A DNA stretch of 47,673 bases. It comes from Rhodospirillales bacterium Ga0074136 (GTDB taxonomy: Bacteria; Pseudomonadota; Alphaproteobacteria; Acetobacterales; Acetobacteraceae). Position 1 is the stretch's first letter. Every line of letters starts with the position of its first letter. Both the position numbers and the translations under genes were made by a program. Under the pieces are notes generated by a model that was not told the origin of the DNA, ran no database searches, and saw only the letters and a program-made list of their open reading frames with translations. The stretch spans positions 1-47,673 of the forward strand of contig LNEW01000055.1 of the NCBI GenBank assembly GCA_001464375.1, given 5' to 3'. Positions 35,241 to 42,630 of the stretch are shown piece by piece.

Positions 35241-35975
35241 GTGAACTTGATCGAGATCGGCGCCCTGCCGCCACCACCGCCGGTCGGCCGGTCCGGCACG
35301 GCCCCGAGGGCAAGACGGCTGTCGCGGCCGGCCCCGGCGGCCCCGCGCAGCCCTGCCCCGACGATCGACGCGGCCGAGCACGAGGTGCTGTTCGGTGTGC
35401 TCGCCCCGTGCCTGGGCTGGATCGAGGCGGCGGAGGCGGCGGAGGCGGCGCTGCTGCGCTTCGGCGGCCTGGCCGGCACGCTGGCGGCGGCGGAGGGCGA
35501 ACTGGCCGCGATCAGCCCGCTGGGCGAGGCCGGCGCGGCGACGCTGAAGGGCCTGGCCGCCGCGGCGCGGCACCTGGGCGCATTGCGCCCGCCGGAGCGC
35601 CCGGTGCTGCGCGGCCTGCCCGCCATCCTGGCGCATCTGCGCGCCGCCGGGCCGGTACCGGCGGGGCTGCGCGCGATCTTCCTCGATGCGCGGGACCGGG
35701 TGATCTCGGAGGAGGCGATGGGCGCGCCCGATCCCGGCGCGGCAGCACGGGTGCTGCGCCGCGCCGTGGCACTGCATGCCGTGGCGGTGATTGTGCTGCG
35801 CCACGACCCCGATGGCGACCCGACGGCGCTCGATGCGGATGTGCTGCTGGCGCGGCGCATCGCCGGGGCGGGACAGGTGATGGAGGTCGCGTTGCGCGAC
35901 CACCTGGTGCTGGGCCGGGGCGCGCCGGAATCCTTGCGCGGGCTTGGCCTGATGGGGCCAGACACCGTGCGGTGA
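35241..35975 (+). CDS. RadC/JAB-like protein with degenerate metal motif
   Basis: This 244-residue protein has a Pro/Arg-rich N-terminus, a helical region resembling the RadC helix-hairpin-helix part, then a C-terminal RadC (JAMM) domain (LRAIFLDARDRVISEEAMG, RVLRRAVALHAVAVIVL, ALRDHLVLGRG). The metal motif HNHPSG of RadC is replaced by RHDPDG (residues 187-192), so both ligand histidines are lost or shifted, while the later aspartate region (LDADVLLA) remains. A JAMM peptidase activity is doubtful. GTG 35241 has GAAGGA seven bases upstream and is preferred over GTG 35226. The gene is divergent from the SARP-like regulator. Confidence 0.75.
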   Translation: MNLIEIGALPPPPPVGRSGTAPRARRLSRPAPAAPRSPAPTIDAAEHEVLFGVLAPCLGWIEAAEAAEAALLRFGGLAGTLAAAEGELAAISPLGEAGAATLKGLAAAARHLGALRPPERPVLRGLPAILAHLRAAGPVPAGLRAIFLDARDRVISEEAMGAPDPGAAARVLRRAVALHAVAVIVLRHDPDGDPTALDADVLLARRIAGAGQVMEVALRDHLVLGRGAPESLRGLGLMGPDTVR

Positions 35976-36219
35976 TACGGCTGCCCCTCGTGGTCATGGC
36001 CGCGTTGCAGTGTCAGTCAGAGGATAGGCCCGTACCGCCGTGGCGCACGGCAGCGCCACTCGGCGCTACAAAGTGCCTTGTCTCATTCAAACGTGGCTTG
36101 CCCGACGCTGAAACGCAGAGCCAGCGGACGGATGGCCGATTCGCCAGTCTCTTCGCGCGACTGACTGCACCGCAGGGCATGGCACGGACTCCTATCGCCG
36201 CTCACGACAATATCTCTCG

Positions 36220-36867
36220 CTAGCGTGCTCTTGCCCGGCTCGCGCCCTGCGTCTGCCATGCATTCTCGTAGTCACTCGCTGCGGCTTCGGCCACAGCATC
36301 GCAGTTCCGTCGCCGTTGGCGCTGGCACTCCGCGCGAGCGGCCATCACGTGCTGCTCAAGCGTTTGCCGGATCGGTACATTTGGCTGAAGGGCGGATACT
36401 GCGGCGGTAGCCGCGGGGGCAGGTTGCGCGGGCGTGGTGGGCGTATTGCTGGAAGGCGCTGCAGCGACCGGCGCAGAGGGGCTTTGCCGCAACGCAACGT
36501 CAGCGGGCGCCGGCGCGCCGCTGCCGCATCGCTCCGCAGCGAGCGCTGACAGGAAATTGTTGCGCTGCGCAAGCGAATCCCTCTCGGTCGACGCCGCGTC
36601 CTTGAGGTCCATCGCGAAAAGAAGAGGCGGAAAAATTGCAATGCCAACCACGGCGAGGGCAACGTTCCCGACGGTCGTGCCCGTACTCTCGCTACTCAAC
36701 GCGCTGATACGCTGACGATTGGCCGCAAGTTCGGCCGTTACCATCGTGCAACTGCTGGCCGTGTCGTGCGGCTGAACTGTTGCCGTTGGGACAGCGTCGC
36801 GCCCGGCGCATCCCGCCAGCAGCAGTATGGGAACGAGCAGCGGCATTGAGGACGGCTTGGAACGCAT
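36220..36867 (-). CDS. Putative lipoprotein of unknown function
   Basis: I do not recognise this 215-residue protein. The N-terminus MRSKPSSMPLLVPILLLAGC is a lipoprotein signal with lipobox LLAGC. An internal hydrophobic segment (VGNVALAVVGIAIFPPLLFAM) suggests a second membrane association. Next comes a charged helix (DLKDAASTERDSLAQRNNFL), then a Pro/Ala/Thr-rich linker and a basic C-terminus (AARAECQRQRRRNCDAVA). GGAG lies ten bases before the ATG at 36867; the ATG at 36876 is too close to it. Codon use and base composition are less GC-rich than the neighbours, hinting at later acquisition. Confidence 0.65.
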   Translation of the reverse strand: MRSKPSSMPLLVPILLLAGCAGRDAVPTATVQPHDTASSCTMVTAELAANRQRISALSSESTGTTVGNVALAVVGIAIFPPLLFAMDLKDAASTERDSLAQRNNFLSALAAERCGSGAPAPADVALRQSPSAPVAAAPSSNTPTTPAQPAPAATAAVSALQPNVPIRQTLEQHVMAARAECQRQRRRNCDAVAEAAASDYENAWQTQGASRARAR

Positions 36868-37205
36868 GCGGTTCATTCTCCATGAGTGCAGTGCCGCCAC
36901 CGCCGCACCTTTCTCGGGCTCACAACCACCCCTGAACGATAAATATAAAGTTCATAAATCCGTGTAAAGTATCATTTTTAATACTGTTCATCTGCGCGTA
37001 ATTTTCGACTGCCCCCATGCGCGCCGGGCAGATCGTAATGAATTCGAAGTGATGTGCTTTGCGATGCTGCGCTGCGACGCTGCACTTGTCCCGCGCAGCG
37101 TTCTGCAATTCGCGTCCCTTTGGGCGCCGTTTTCGCCATACCGGTCGATGTGTAACCCTGGTTCTGGGCGGGAATAAGCGCCGCACGCGACCCCGGGGGC
37201 GGACG
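36868..37205 (-). other. AT-rich intergenic patch upstream of the lipoprotein gene
   Basis: No gene is supported in these 338 bases. Positions 36938-36990 are strikingly AT-rich for this genome. Reading on the minus strand, TTTACA followed 17 bases later by TATTTA could be a promoter for the lipoprotein gene. The rest (37000-37205) is ordinary composition with no recognisable motif. Confidence 0.45.
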
Positions 37206-37958
37206 TCAAGCGGCGGTGCGCCGGCGGCGCCGGACCTCGGTGGCATGGCGGCCGACCGGGCATTGCCCGCCGCGCCGGGGCGCCACCACGGAACGCTCGT
37301 AGTCGGCCCAGTCGGCGGCGGCCATGCCATCGAGGCCCTCGACCACCGGGAAGGTGTTGAGCGCGTCCTCGGCATAAGCCTCGCGCGGGATGGGCTGCAC
37401 CTGGAACATCGGCAGGTCCGGGTCGAAGCGAACCGGCGCGTGGGTGCGCGTCAGGCGCAGGTTCACGAACAGCGGGCCGAACCAGCGGTCGGCCTCGACC
37501 AGGCCTTCGAAGACCTCGAAGCCGGCGGGGCGCGGCAGGTTGACCGGCGGGCGGACCAGCAGGCTCCAGCCGGGGCGGGAGCGCGCGAACAGGCCGGACC
37601 ACAGATTGACCAGGCCCGGTTCGGGCAAGGCGCCGATCAGCGGCGGGGAGAAGCCGCGCACGCCATCCGGCACTGCCGCATCGAAGCGGTCGCGGAAGCC
37701 GGGAAATTGCGCGACCGCCAGCGGGTGCCACGCGTCGGCGCCATCCCAGGTCCAGTGGATCTCGGTGCCGTCCCAGACCAGCGCCAGGCCGATCGGCGGA
37801 AACACCAGCCAGCCGAAGCCCGACGCGGTGGTGGCGGCCTCGCAGTAGCGGAAGGCGCGCGTCGGCAGGGTGCCGCCGGCGGCGCGGTCGGCCCGCTGCG
37901 GGGCGCGCCCGCCGGGCGTCACCTGGTGGAAGCGGACGAGCGGTTCGGCATCGGGCAT
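37206..37958 (-). CDS. DUF6065-family protein
   Basis: This 250-residue soluble protein has no signal peptide. It opens with MPDAEPLVRFHQVTPGG and contains FRYCEAATTASGFGWLVFPP, LVWDGTEIHWTWDG, GLVNLWSGLFARSRPGWSLL and FQVQPIPREAY, the pattern of the DUF6065 family, whose function is unknown. Aromatic residues are abundant. The frame extends upstream, but ATG 37958 is the natural start. A 55-residue peptide gene lies 73 bases upstream on the same strand, so the two probably form an operon and the protein may act on that peptide. This link is inference. Confidence 0.75.
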   Translation of the reverse strand: MPDAEPLVRFHQVTPGGRAPQRADRAAGGTLPTRAFRYCEAATTASGFGWLVFPPIGLALVWDGTEIHWTWDGADAWHPLAVAQFPGFRDRFDAAVPDGVRGFSPPLIGALPEPGLVNLWSGLFARSRPGWSLLVRPPVNLPRPAGFEVFEGLVEADRWFGPLFVNLRLTRTHAPVRFDPDLPMFQVQPIPREAYAEDALNTFPVVEGLDGMAAADWADYERSVVAPRRGGQCPVGRHATEVRRRRRTAA

Positions 37959-38031
37959 CGCGGCGGGTCCTGGCGGGATGGAACGCGGGAACCACCCGGC
38001 TTGCCGCGCGGGCCGGCCGGGTGGCGCGGGC

Positions 38032-38199
38032 TCAGCCGCGGGCGAAGATCGGCGACAGGCCGCCCATGCGCAGCGCGCCGGCATCGGCGACCGTGGCGGG
38101 CGGGAACAGCGGCGACAGGCCGCCCAGGCGCAGCGTGGCGGAAGCCGGTGCCGGGATGGCGGCGGTCGCGGGGGCCGGGGGGCTCTGGGTCTGGGTCAT
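38032..38199 (-). CDS. Small Pro/Ala-rich peptide with a duplicated GGLSP(L/I)F motif, possible precursor peptide
   Basis: This 55-codon gene begins at ATG 38199 with AGGAGA exactly 7 bases upstream. The peptide starts MTQTQSPPAPATAA, is Pro/Ala-rich for about 20 residues, then contains LRLGGLSPLF (residues 23-32) and LRMGGLSPIF (43-52), 20 residues apart, ending ARG. There is no signal peptide, membrane helix or cysteine. A leader-like first part and repeated core-like segments, next to a DUF6065 gene 73 bases downstream, fit a ribosomally made peptide that is modified or bound by a partner. It could equally be a small structural or regulatory protein. No known peptide family is recognised. 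Confidence 0.68.
   Translation of the reverse strand: MTQTQSPPAPATAAIPAPASATLRLGGLSPLFPPATVADAGALRMGGLSPIFARG
38050..38133. repeat. 24-base direct repeat with 60-base period inside the peptide gene
   Basis: Positions 38050-38073 and 38110-38133 are identical except for one base (T/G within CCCA-T/G-GCG). They encode the two LR(L/M)GGLSP segments. The exact 60-base period keeps the reading frame and points to an internal 20-codon duplication. Confidence 0.85.
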
Positions 38200-38206
38200 C
38201 GGGGGG

Positions 38207-38212
38207 TCTCCT
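38207..38212 (-). promoter_or_regulatory. Ribosome binding site of the repeat-peptide gene
   Basis: On the minus strand these bases read AGGAGA and end 7 bases before ATG 38199. In this genome few genes have so strong a site, which is the main support for translation of the small peptide. Confidence 0.75.
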
Positions 38213-38478
38213 GGACTGGTGGGCCTGGGGGCAGGGCCCGGTGGGTGCCGTGCCCGACCGGGCGCGGCGAGGGGGTCGGGGCGCGCGCGGGATCGCGCCC
38301 CGTGTCGGGGGGGCGGGCGAGAGTGTCGCCGCGCCGTCGCTTCAAGGTAGTCCGTCCTAGCCGGCTGGCGCCCCGGGGGGCGCCGCCGGGCCGGGGCTTG
38401 CGGCCCAGGCTGCCAGTGGTGCAGGCCATGCCTGTCCGCTGGTGCGTCTTTCGTAACGCCGGCAGAGGGAAGGCGTCA

Positions 38479-38495
38479 AGATAAAATTCTTATCT
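38479..38495. promoter_or_regulatory. Palindromic candidate operator, AGATAA-N5-TTATCT
   Basis: A perfect 6-base inverted repeat with a 5-base spacer (AATTC) sits in the only AT-rich stretch between the divergent peptide and receptor genes, about 110 bases before the receptor start. It could bind a dimeric regulator. A half-site like GATAA..TTATC also appears in Fur-type boxes, but the match is partial. Confidence 0.4.
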
Positions 38496-38603
38496 CAACG
38501 ATTTTCTTTCCTGAGCATTGGCTATCCTGGCGCCCGCCAGGACGACCCCCTATCGTCGTACCATTCCGCCGGCGCCAGACCGGCCCCTCGGGAGACTTCA
38601 TCG

Positions 38604-39590
38604 ATGACCGTCCTGACCCCGCGCCGCACGCTGCTGCTGGCCGCTGCCGCCGCCGCGCTGCCGGCCCCCGCCATCGCCCAGCCATCCTGGCCGACCCGGC
38701 CGATCCGGGCGATCGTGTCCTTCCCGCCGGGCGGGGCGATCGACACCGTCACGCGCCTCATTGCCCCGGCCATCGGCGAGGCGCTCGGCCAGCCGCTGGT
38801 GGTGGAGAACCGGCCGGGCGCGACCGGCACCATCGCCGCCTCGGCCGTGGCCGGCGCGCCACCGGACGGGACCATATTCCTGTTCGATGCGTCGTCGCAT
38901 TCCGCGGCCCCGCACCTGGTGCGCAACCTGCCCTTCAACTACGCAACGGCCTTCGAGCCGGTGACGCAGCTGACCTCGGTGCCGCTGATCGTGGTGGCGC
39001 ATCCGTCCGTGCCGGCGACGACCATCGCGGAGTTCCTTGCGCTGGGCCGCGCACGCGCGGCGGCAGGCAATCCGCTGGTCTATGCATCGTCGGGCAACGG
39101 GTCGGCCGCGCACTACGCCGCCGTGCTGTTCCTCCAGCAGGCCGGGTGGGAGGCGACGCATGTGCCCTTCCGCGGCGGTGGACCGGCCGTGCAGGCGCTG
39201 CTGGCGGGCACCGTGCAGTTCCATTTCGGCACGGCGGCGTCGTCGACCGCGCTGGTGCAGGACGGCCGGATGAAGGGCTATGCGGTCACCACCGCCGCGC
39301 GCATCCCGCAATTGCCGAACACGCCGACGCTGCGCGAGGCGGGGCTCGCCGGCTACGAATGGATCGAATGGGGCGGCATCTTCGCCCCGGCCGGCACGCC
39401 GGCACCGATCCTGGATCGCATGAACCGCGCCGCGCGCGATGCGCTGGCGCTGCCCGCCACGCAGGACCGGCTGCGCCAGATCGGCATGGTGCCGGTGGGC
39501 AGCAGCCGGGCGGATTTCGCGGCCTACGTCACGGAGCAGCGGACGCTGCTGGAGCGGCTGACGCGCGAGGCGAACGTCACGCTCGATTAG
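38604..39590 (+). CDS. Bug/TctC-family extracytoplasmic solute receptor, second copy
   Basis: This 328-residue periplasmic receptor has a leader with twin arginines (LTPRRTLLLAAAAAALPAPAIAQ region). The mature start PIRAIVSFPPGGAIDTVTR, VVENRPGATGTIAASAV, the ASSGNGSAAHYA region and VPFRGGGPAVQALLAGTVQF are the Bug signatures. It stands alone, without TctA/TctB genes or a catabolic operon. Relatives bind carboxylates and many other anionic compounds, and Acetobacteraceae/Burkholderiales carry large numbers of them. It is terminated by the strong hairpin at 39679. Confidence 0.9.
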   Translation: MTVLTPRRTLLLAAAAAALPAPAIAQPSWPTRPIRAIVSFPPGGAIDTVTRLIAPAIGEALGQPLVVENRPGATGTIAASAVAGAPPDGTIFLFDASSHSAAPHLVRNLPFNYATAFEPVTQLTSVPLIVVAHPSVPATTIAEFLALGRARAAAGNPLVYASSGNGSAAHYAAVLFLQQAGWEATHVPFRGGGPAVQALLAGTVQFHFGTAASSTALVQDGRMKGYAVTTAARIPQLPNTPTLREAGLAGYEWIEWGGIFAPAGTPAPILDRMNRAARDALALPATQDRLRQIGMVPVGSSRADFAAYVTEQRTLLERLTREANVTLD

Positions 39591-39678
39591 TTCGCCCTCA
39601 AGCGCCGGGCGACCTCCGGCCGCTTGGCTGCGCGCCATGCCCCGGTGCGCGGGGCACATCGGCTGGTCGCGCATCCGC

Positions 39679-39711
39679 GCTTCCGGATCGCGCCTGGCGC
39701 GATCCGGAAGC
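39679..39711. terminator. Perfect 15-base-pair hairpin between convergent genes
   Basis: GCTTCCGGATCGCGC (39679-39693) pairs perfectly with its complement (39697-39711) around a 3-base loop CTG. Outer 8-base arms GGCACATC (39653-39660) and GATGTGCC (39717-39724) also match, giving a nested cruciform. It lies between the convergent receptor and deacetylase genes, so a bidirectional terminator is likely, despite no T run. A repetitive extragenic element is the alternative. Confidence 0.6.
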
Positions 39712-39723
39712 CTGGGGATGTGC

Positions 39724-39749
39724 CGCGGCGGAAGGTCGGCTCCGCCGCG
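39724..39749. terminator. Second hairpin in the same convergent gap
   Basis: CGCGGCGGA (39724-39732) and TCCGCCGCG (39741-39749) form a perfect 9-base-pair stem with an 8-base loop, immediately after the first hairpin. Two stacked hairpins between convergent genes support transcription termination or an inserted palindromic element. Confidence 0.5.
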
Positions 39750-39838
39750 TGGAACGCGCCGGCGCAGGGTGCTGCTGATGGCCGTGCTGGCGCGTCAGGC
39801 GCAGGCAGATCGCCCCGTCGCGCGATCAGCGCCGCGGG

Positions 39839-40723
39839 TCAGATACCCGGCGCCGCCCGCTGTGCCGTGAACCAGTCGCCGATCTCCGTGGACGTCGCGA
39901 AGGCCACCTCCGGGTGCCGCGCCAGTTCCGCCATCACATCCGCAAAACCCTCCATCCGGTGCGCCACGCCGATGACGTGCGGATGCAGCGCGATGGTCAG
40001 CACCCGCGTGCGGTCGAACCCGGTGCGCGACCAGAAGGCCAGCGTGTCGCGGATGCGGTCCGCGAGCGCCGAGGACGCCTGGTTCGCCACCACATAGACC
40101 GGCACGTCGTTCAGCTCGACCGTATAGGGCAGCGCGACCATCGGACCCGCGCCGGTGGTCATCCACACCGGCTCGTCATCCACCATCCAGTCATGCAGCA
40201 GGTCGACGCCGTGGCGCAGCAGGACCTCGGGCGTGGAGTCCTTCTCGCTCAGCCCGGGGCCGAGCCAGGCGCGCACCGGTTGCCCCGAGAAGCCGCGCAT
40301 GATCGCCAGGCTCTCGCGCACCCAGGCCTCGTCATCCTCCACCGTCGCCAGCGCCTTCTGGTACAGGCCATGGCCGACGAATTCCCATCGCGCCGCCAGC
40401 ATCGCCTCGGCCAGGCGCGGGTAATGCGTGCAGATCTGCGCGTTCGACAGGTTGGATGCGCGGATGCCCAGCCCCGCGCACAGGTCGAGCAGCCGCTTCA
40501 TCCCCACGCGCAGCCCGTATTCCACCCAGGTGAAGTTCGGCACGTCCGGCACCGCGCGGATGCCGTGCGGCGGCGGCAGGATGGCGCGCGGCATGGGCTG
40601 GTCGAAGGGCCAGTACTCCACGTTCACCGCGACATTCACCACCACCCGCTTGCCGCGGAAGGGGGCGAGCGGCGCGCTGTCGCCCTCGAGCCGGAACGGG
40701 ATGCGGGGATTGGGCGTGGGCAT
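39839..40723 (-). CDS. Polysaccharide deacetylase-family (PuuE-like) hydrolase
   Basis: This 294-residue soluble protein has a NodB/PuuE-type barrel. It starts with RIPFRLEGDSAPLAPFRGKRVVVNVAVNVE and includes the EFVGHGLYQ segment, where metal-binding histidine is expected (WEFVGHGLYQKAL), plus a late histidine motif LTIALHPHVIGVAHR. It has the PuuE-like long N-terminal region (PNFTWVEYGLRVGMKRLLDL). PuuE proteins act as allantoinases or related amidohydrolases, while others deacetylate sugars; which applies here is not clear. It has no signal peptide, so a cytoplasmic amidohydrolase role is more likely than cell-wall deacetylation. Confidence 0.8.
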   Translation of the reverse strand: MPTPNPRIPFRLEGDSAPLAPFRGKRVVVNVAVNVEYWPFDQPMPRAILPPPHGIRAVPDVPNFTWVEYGLRVGMKRLLDLCAGLGIRASNLSNAQICTHYPRLAEAMLAARWEFVGHGLYQKALATVEDDEAWVRESLAIMRGFSGQPVRAWLGPGLSEKDSTPEVLLRHGVDLLHDWMVDDEPVWMTTGAGPMVALPYTVELNDVPVYVVANQASSALADRIRDTLAFWSRTGFDRTRVLTIALHPHVIGVAHRMEGFADVMAELARHPEVAFATSTEIGDWFTAQRAAPGI

Positions 40724-40934
40724 GCGGACACTCCGACGTGGCGGCTGTCGTGCAGGGATCGCCCGAAACGCCGCTGCCGTCGAGCCCGCCCCGCGCCGTC
40801 ACGGGCCGCGCCCGGCCGATGAGCCGCCGCCGGGGGCATTTTCGCCGGCGCGCTTCCCGCGTTAGCATCGCCCGCCGGGCCACCGCTTCGCAGTTGGGGA
40901 ACACCGCCTGACCCGCCTTCCGTTCCATCGCCTG

Positions 40935-42284
40935 GTGCTGCCCTTCGCGCTTGCCTGCGCGACGCTGGTGCTGCACGTGCTGTTGCCCGCCGAAGGCGGT
41001 GCCGGCGCGCTGCGGATCGCGGCCGGCACTGCCTTCTGGCTGTCCCTGGCCTGGACGGCGGCGCGGCTCGCGACCCTGCTGCTGGCGCAGCATCCGAAGC
41101 TGCTGAGCGACCTGATCGGTGCCGCGCTGTTCATCACGGCGGGCGTGCTCGTCACGCAGCTGGTGTTCGAATTGCCGGCGACCGGCCTGATCGCGACCTC
41201 CTCGGTGCTGATCGCGGTGCTTGGCTTCGCGCTGCGCAACACGCTGGGGGACATCTTCTCGGGCATCGCGCTGGGGATGGAATCGCCCTACGCGATCGGC
41301 GACTGGATCGAGGCGACCGAGGGCTGCGCGGGGCGCGTCACCGGCATCTCGTGGCGCTCCACCCGCCTGGTGACGCGCGACGGCGTGACGGTGGTGGTGC
41401 CCAACAGCCTCATCGCGGGGCACCGCATCGCGGTCTATGGATCGGGGGCCCTGGGGGGCGACGCCGGTCGCTACCGGGCGCAGCTGATGGTGCCGGTCGA
41501 CGCCACCGTGCCGGCGGCGCGCGCCCGGCGCCTGCTGCTGGCGGCCGCGATGGAGGCCGGGCGCGAGCAGCCCGGCTTCGCGCCGGATGTGGTGCTGGCC
41601 GATGTCGCGCAGGGCCAGGCGATGTATGCTGTGCGATTCCACGTGCCGGACTACGGCGCCGAGATGCGCTGGCGCGACGCCGTGGCCGGCGCGGCGCAGG
41701 CCGCGCTGCAGCGCGCCGGGCTCGATTTCGCGCGGCCCGCGCGCGAGGTCGGCGCCGGGCGCGCCTGGCAGCCGCCCGCGGCCGCCTCGCCCGCCATGCT
41801 GCTCGGCAGCATCGACCTGTTCCGCCCCTTCACCGCCGAGGAGCGCGAGGGCCTCGCCACCGCCATGGACGAGGTGGTGCTGGCACCGGGCGCTGCGGTG
41901 ATGCGCCGCGGCGAGCAAGGCGACAGCCTGTTCCTGCTGGCCGAGGGCGTGCTGGAGGTGCGCATCGCCGGCGCCGACGGCAGCGAGGTGGCGGTCGACC
42001 GGCTGCATCCCGGCGCGGTGTTCGGCGAGATGTCGCTGCTCACCGGCCAGCCGCGCAGCGCCACCATCCTGGCGCTGACCGATGCCCTGGCCTTCCGCCT
42101 GACGCGCGAGGCGATCGACCCGGTGCTGCGTGCCCGCCCGGCGCTGCTCGAAGGGCTGACCGCGATCATGGCGGCGCGCCAGGCGCGCAACCGCGTGGTG
42201 CCGGGCGCCGGCCGCGCCGCGCCGGCGGCACCGACGCGCGAAGACATCCTGGCGCGGCTGAAATCCTTCTTCGCGATCCGCTAA
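40935..42284 (+). CDS. MscS-family mechanosensitive channel with C-terminal cyclic-nucleotide-binding domain
   Basis: This 449-residue inner-membrane channel has three or four N-terminal helices including the pore helix (LIATSSVLIAVLGFALRNTLGDIFSGIAL). The MscS beta domain follows (YAIGDWIEATEGCAGRVTGI, VVVPNSLIAGHRI). The last 150 residues form a cyclic-nucleotide-binding domain with the phosphate cassette FGEMSLLTGQPRSATI, including the conserved arginine. Such bCNG-type channels may be gated or modulated by cAMP/cGMP. GTG 40935 is used, but the conserved region runs up to it, and an upstream CTG at 40908 with GGGGA eight bases before it could be the true start. Confidence 0.85.
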   Translation: MLPFALACATLVLHVLLPAEGGAGALRIAAGTAFWLSLAWTAARLATLLLAQHPKLLSDLIGAALFITAGVLVTQLVFELPATGLIATSSVLIAVLGFALRNTLGDIFSGIALGMESPYAIGDWIEATEGCAGRVTGISWRSTRLVTRDGVTVVVPNSLIAGHRIAVYGSGALGGDAGRYRAQLMVPVDATVPAARARRLLLAAAMEAGREQPGFAPDVVLADVAQGQAMYAVRFHVPDYGAEMRWRDAVAGAAQAALQRAGLDFARPAREVGAGRAWQPPAAASPAMLLGSIDLFRPFTAEEREGLATAMDEVVLAPGAAVMRRGEQGDSLFLLAEGVLEVRIAGADGSEVAVDRLHPGAVFGEMSLLTGQPRSATILALTDALAFRLTREAIDPVLRARPALLEGLTAIMAARQARNRVVPGAGRAAPAAPTREDILARLKSFFAIR

Positions 42285-42630
42285 GGGATCGCTCCCGTGC
42301 GGCTGCCTGAAAATGCTCCCGCGACGATCAAGTGGGATCGGGAAGCCTGACCAGGCGAAGGTGGTGCACGAGCGAAGAGCCGTTCCCGACAGGCGTTTCG
42401 TCCAGTTCGTGACCACCCCAAGCGGGCGTCATGAGGTGCTCATGGGTTGGAGCGGTCCGGCGCTCCAAGAGCTCGAGTGCTCGGCGCAGCACGCGCAGAC
42501 CGTCGGAGTCGAGGCGATGGCCACTTCGCCTTGTGTGCCGTCATGTTCGACGGTCAGCACGCGATGCTCCTCGGGGCGGATGATCGAAGCCGGGCTGGTT
42601 CCAGGTTTCAGGCTAGATCCGCGATGGGCT
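42285..42630. other. 346-base gap without a recognised gene
   Basis: Open stretches exist on both strands but none has a ribosome binding site, a familiar motif or family-like residues. Base composition is a little lower in GC than the neighbours. It may be a remnant of a lost gene or mobile element, but no specific parent is recognised. Confidence 0.4.

Larger units (their letters stand above)
38200..38603. other. Intergenic region between the peptide gene and the second TctC-like receptor
   Basis: These 404 bases hold the divergent promoters for the peptide/DUF6065 pair and the receptor. The left part (38215-38420) is extremely G/C-rich without a recognisable gene. The right part (38475-38520) is AT-richer and contains a palindrome listed separately. 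Confidence 0.45.

Noticed and set aside
36920-37375. 151-codon ORF on the minus strand covering the AT-rich patch
   Set aside because: Its first part is a shadow of the DUF6065 gene and the rest has no recognisable pattern.
40332-42416. 694-codon minus-strand frame spanning the MscS gene
   Set aside because: Runs antisense to a clear channel gene and out of frame through the deacetylase; composition is shadow-like.
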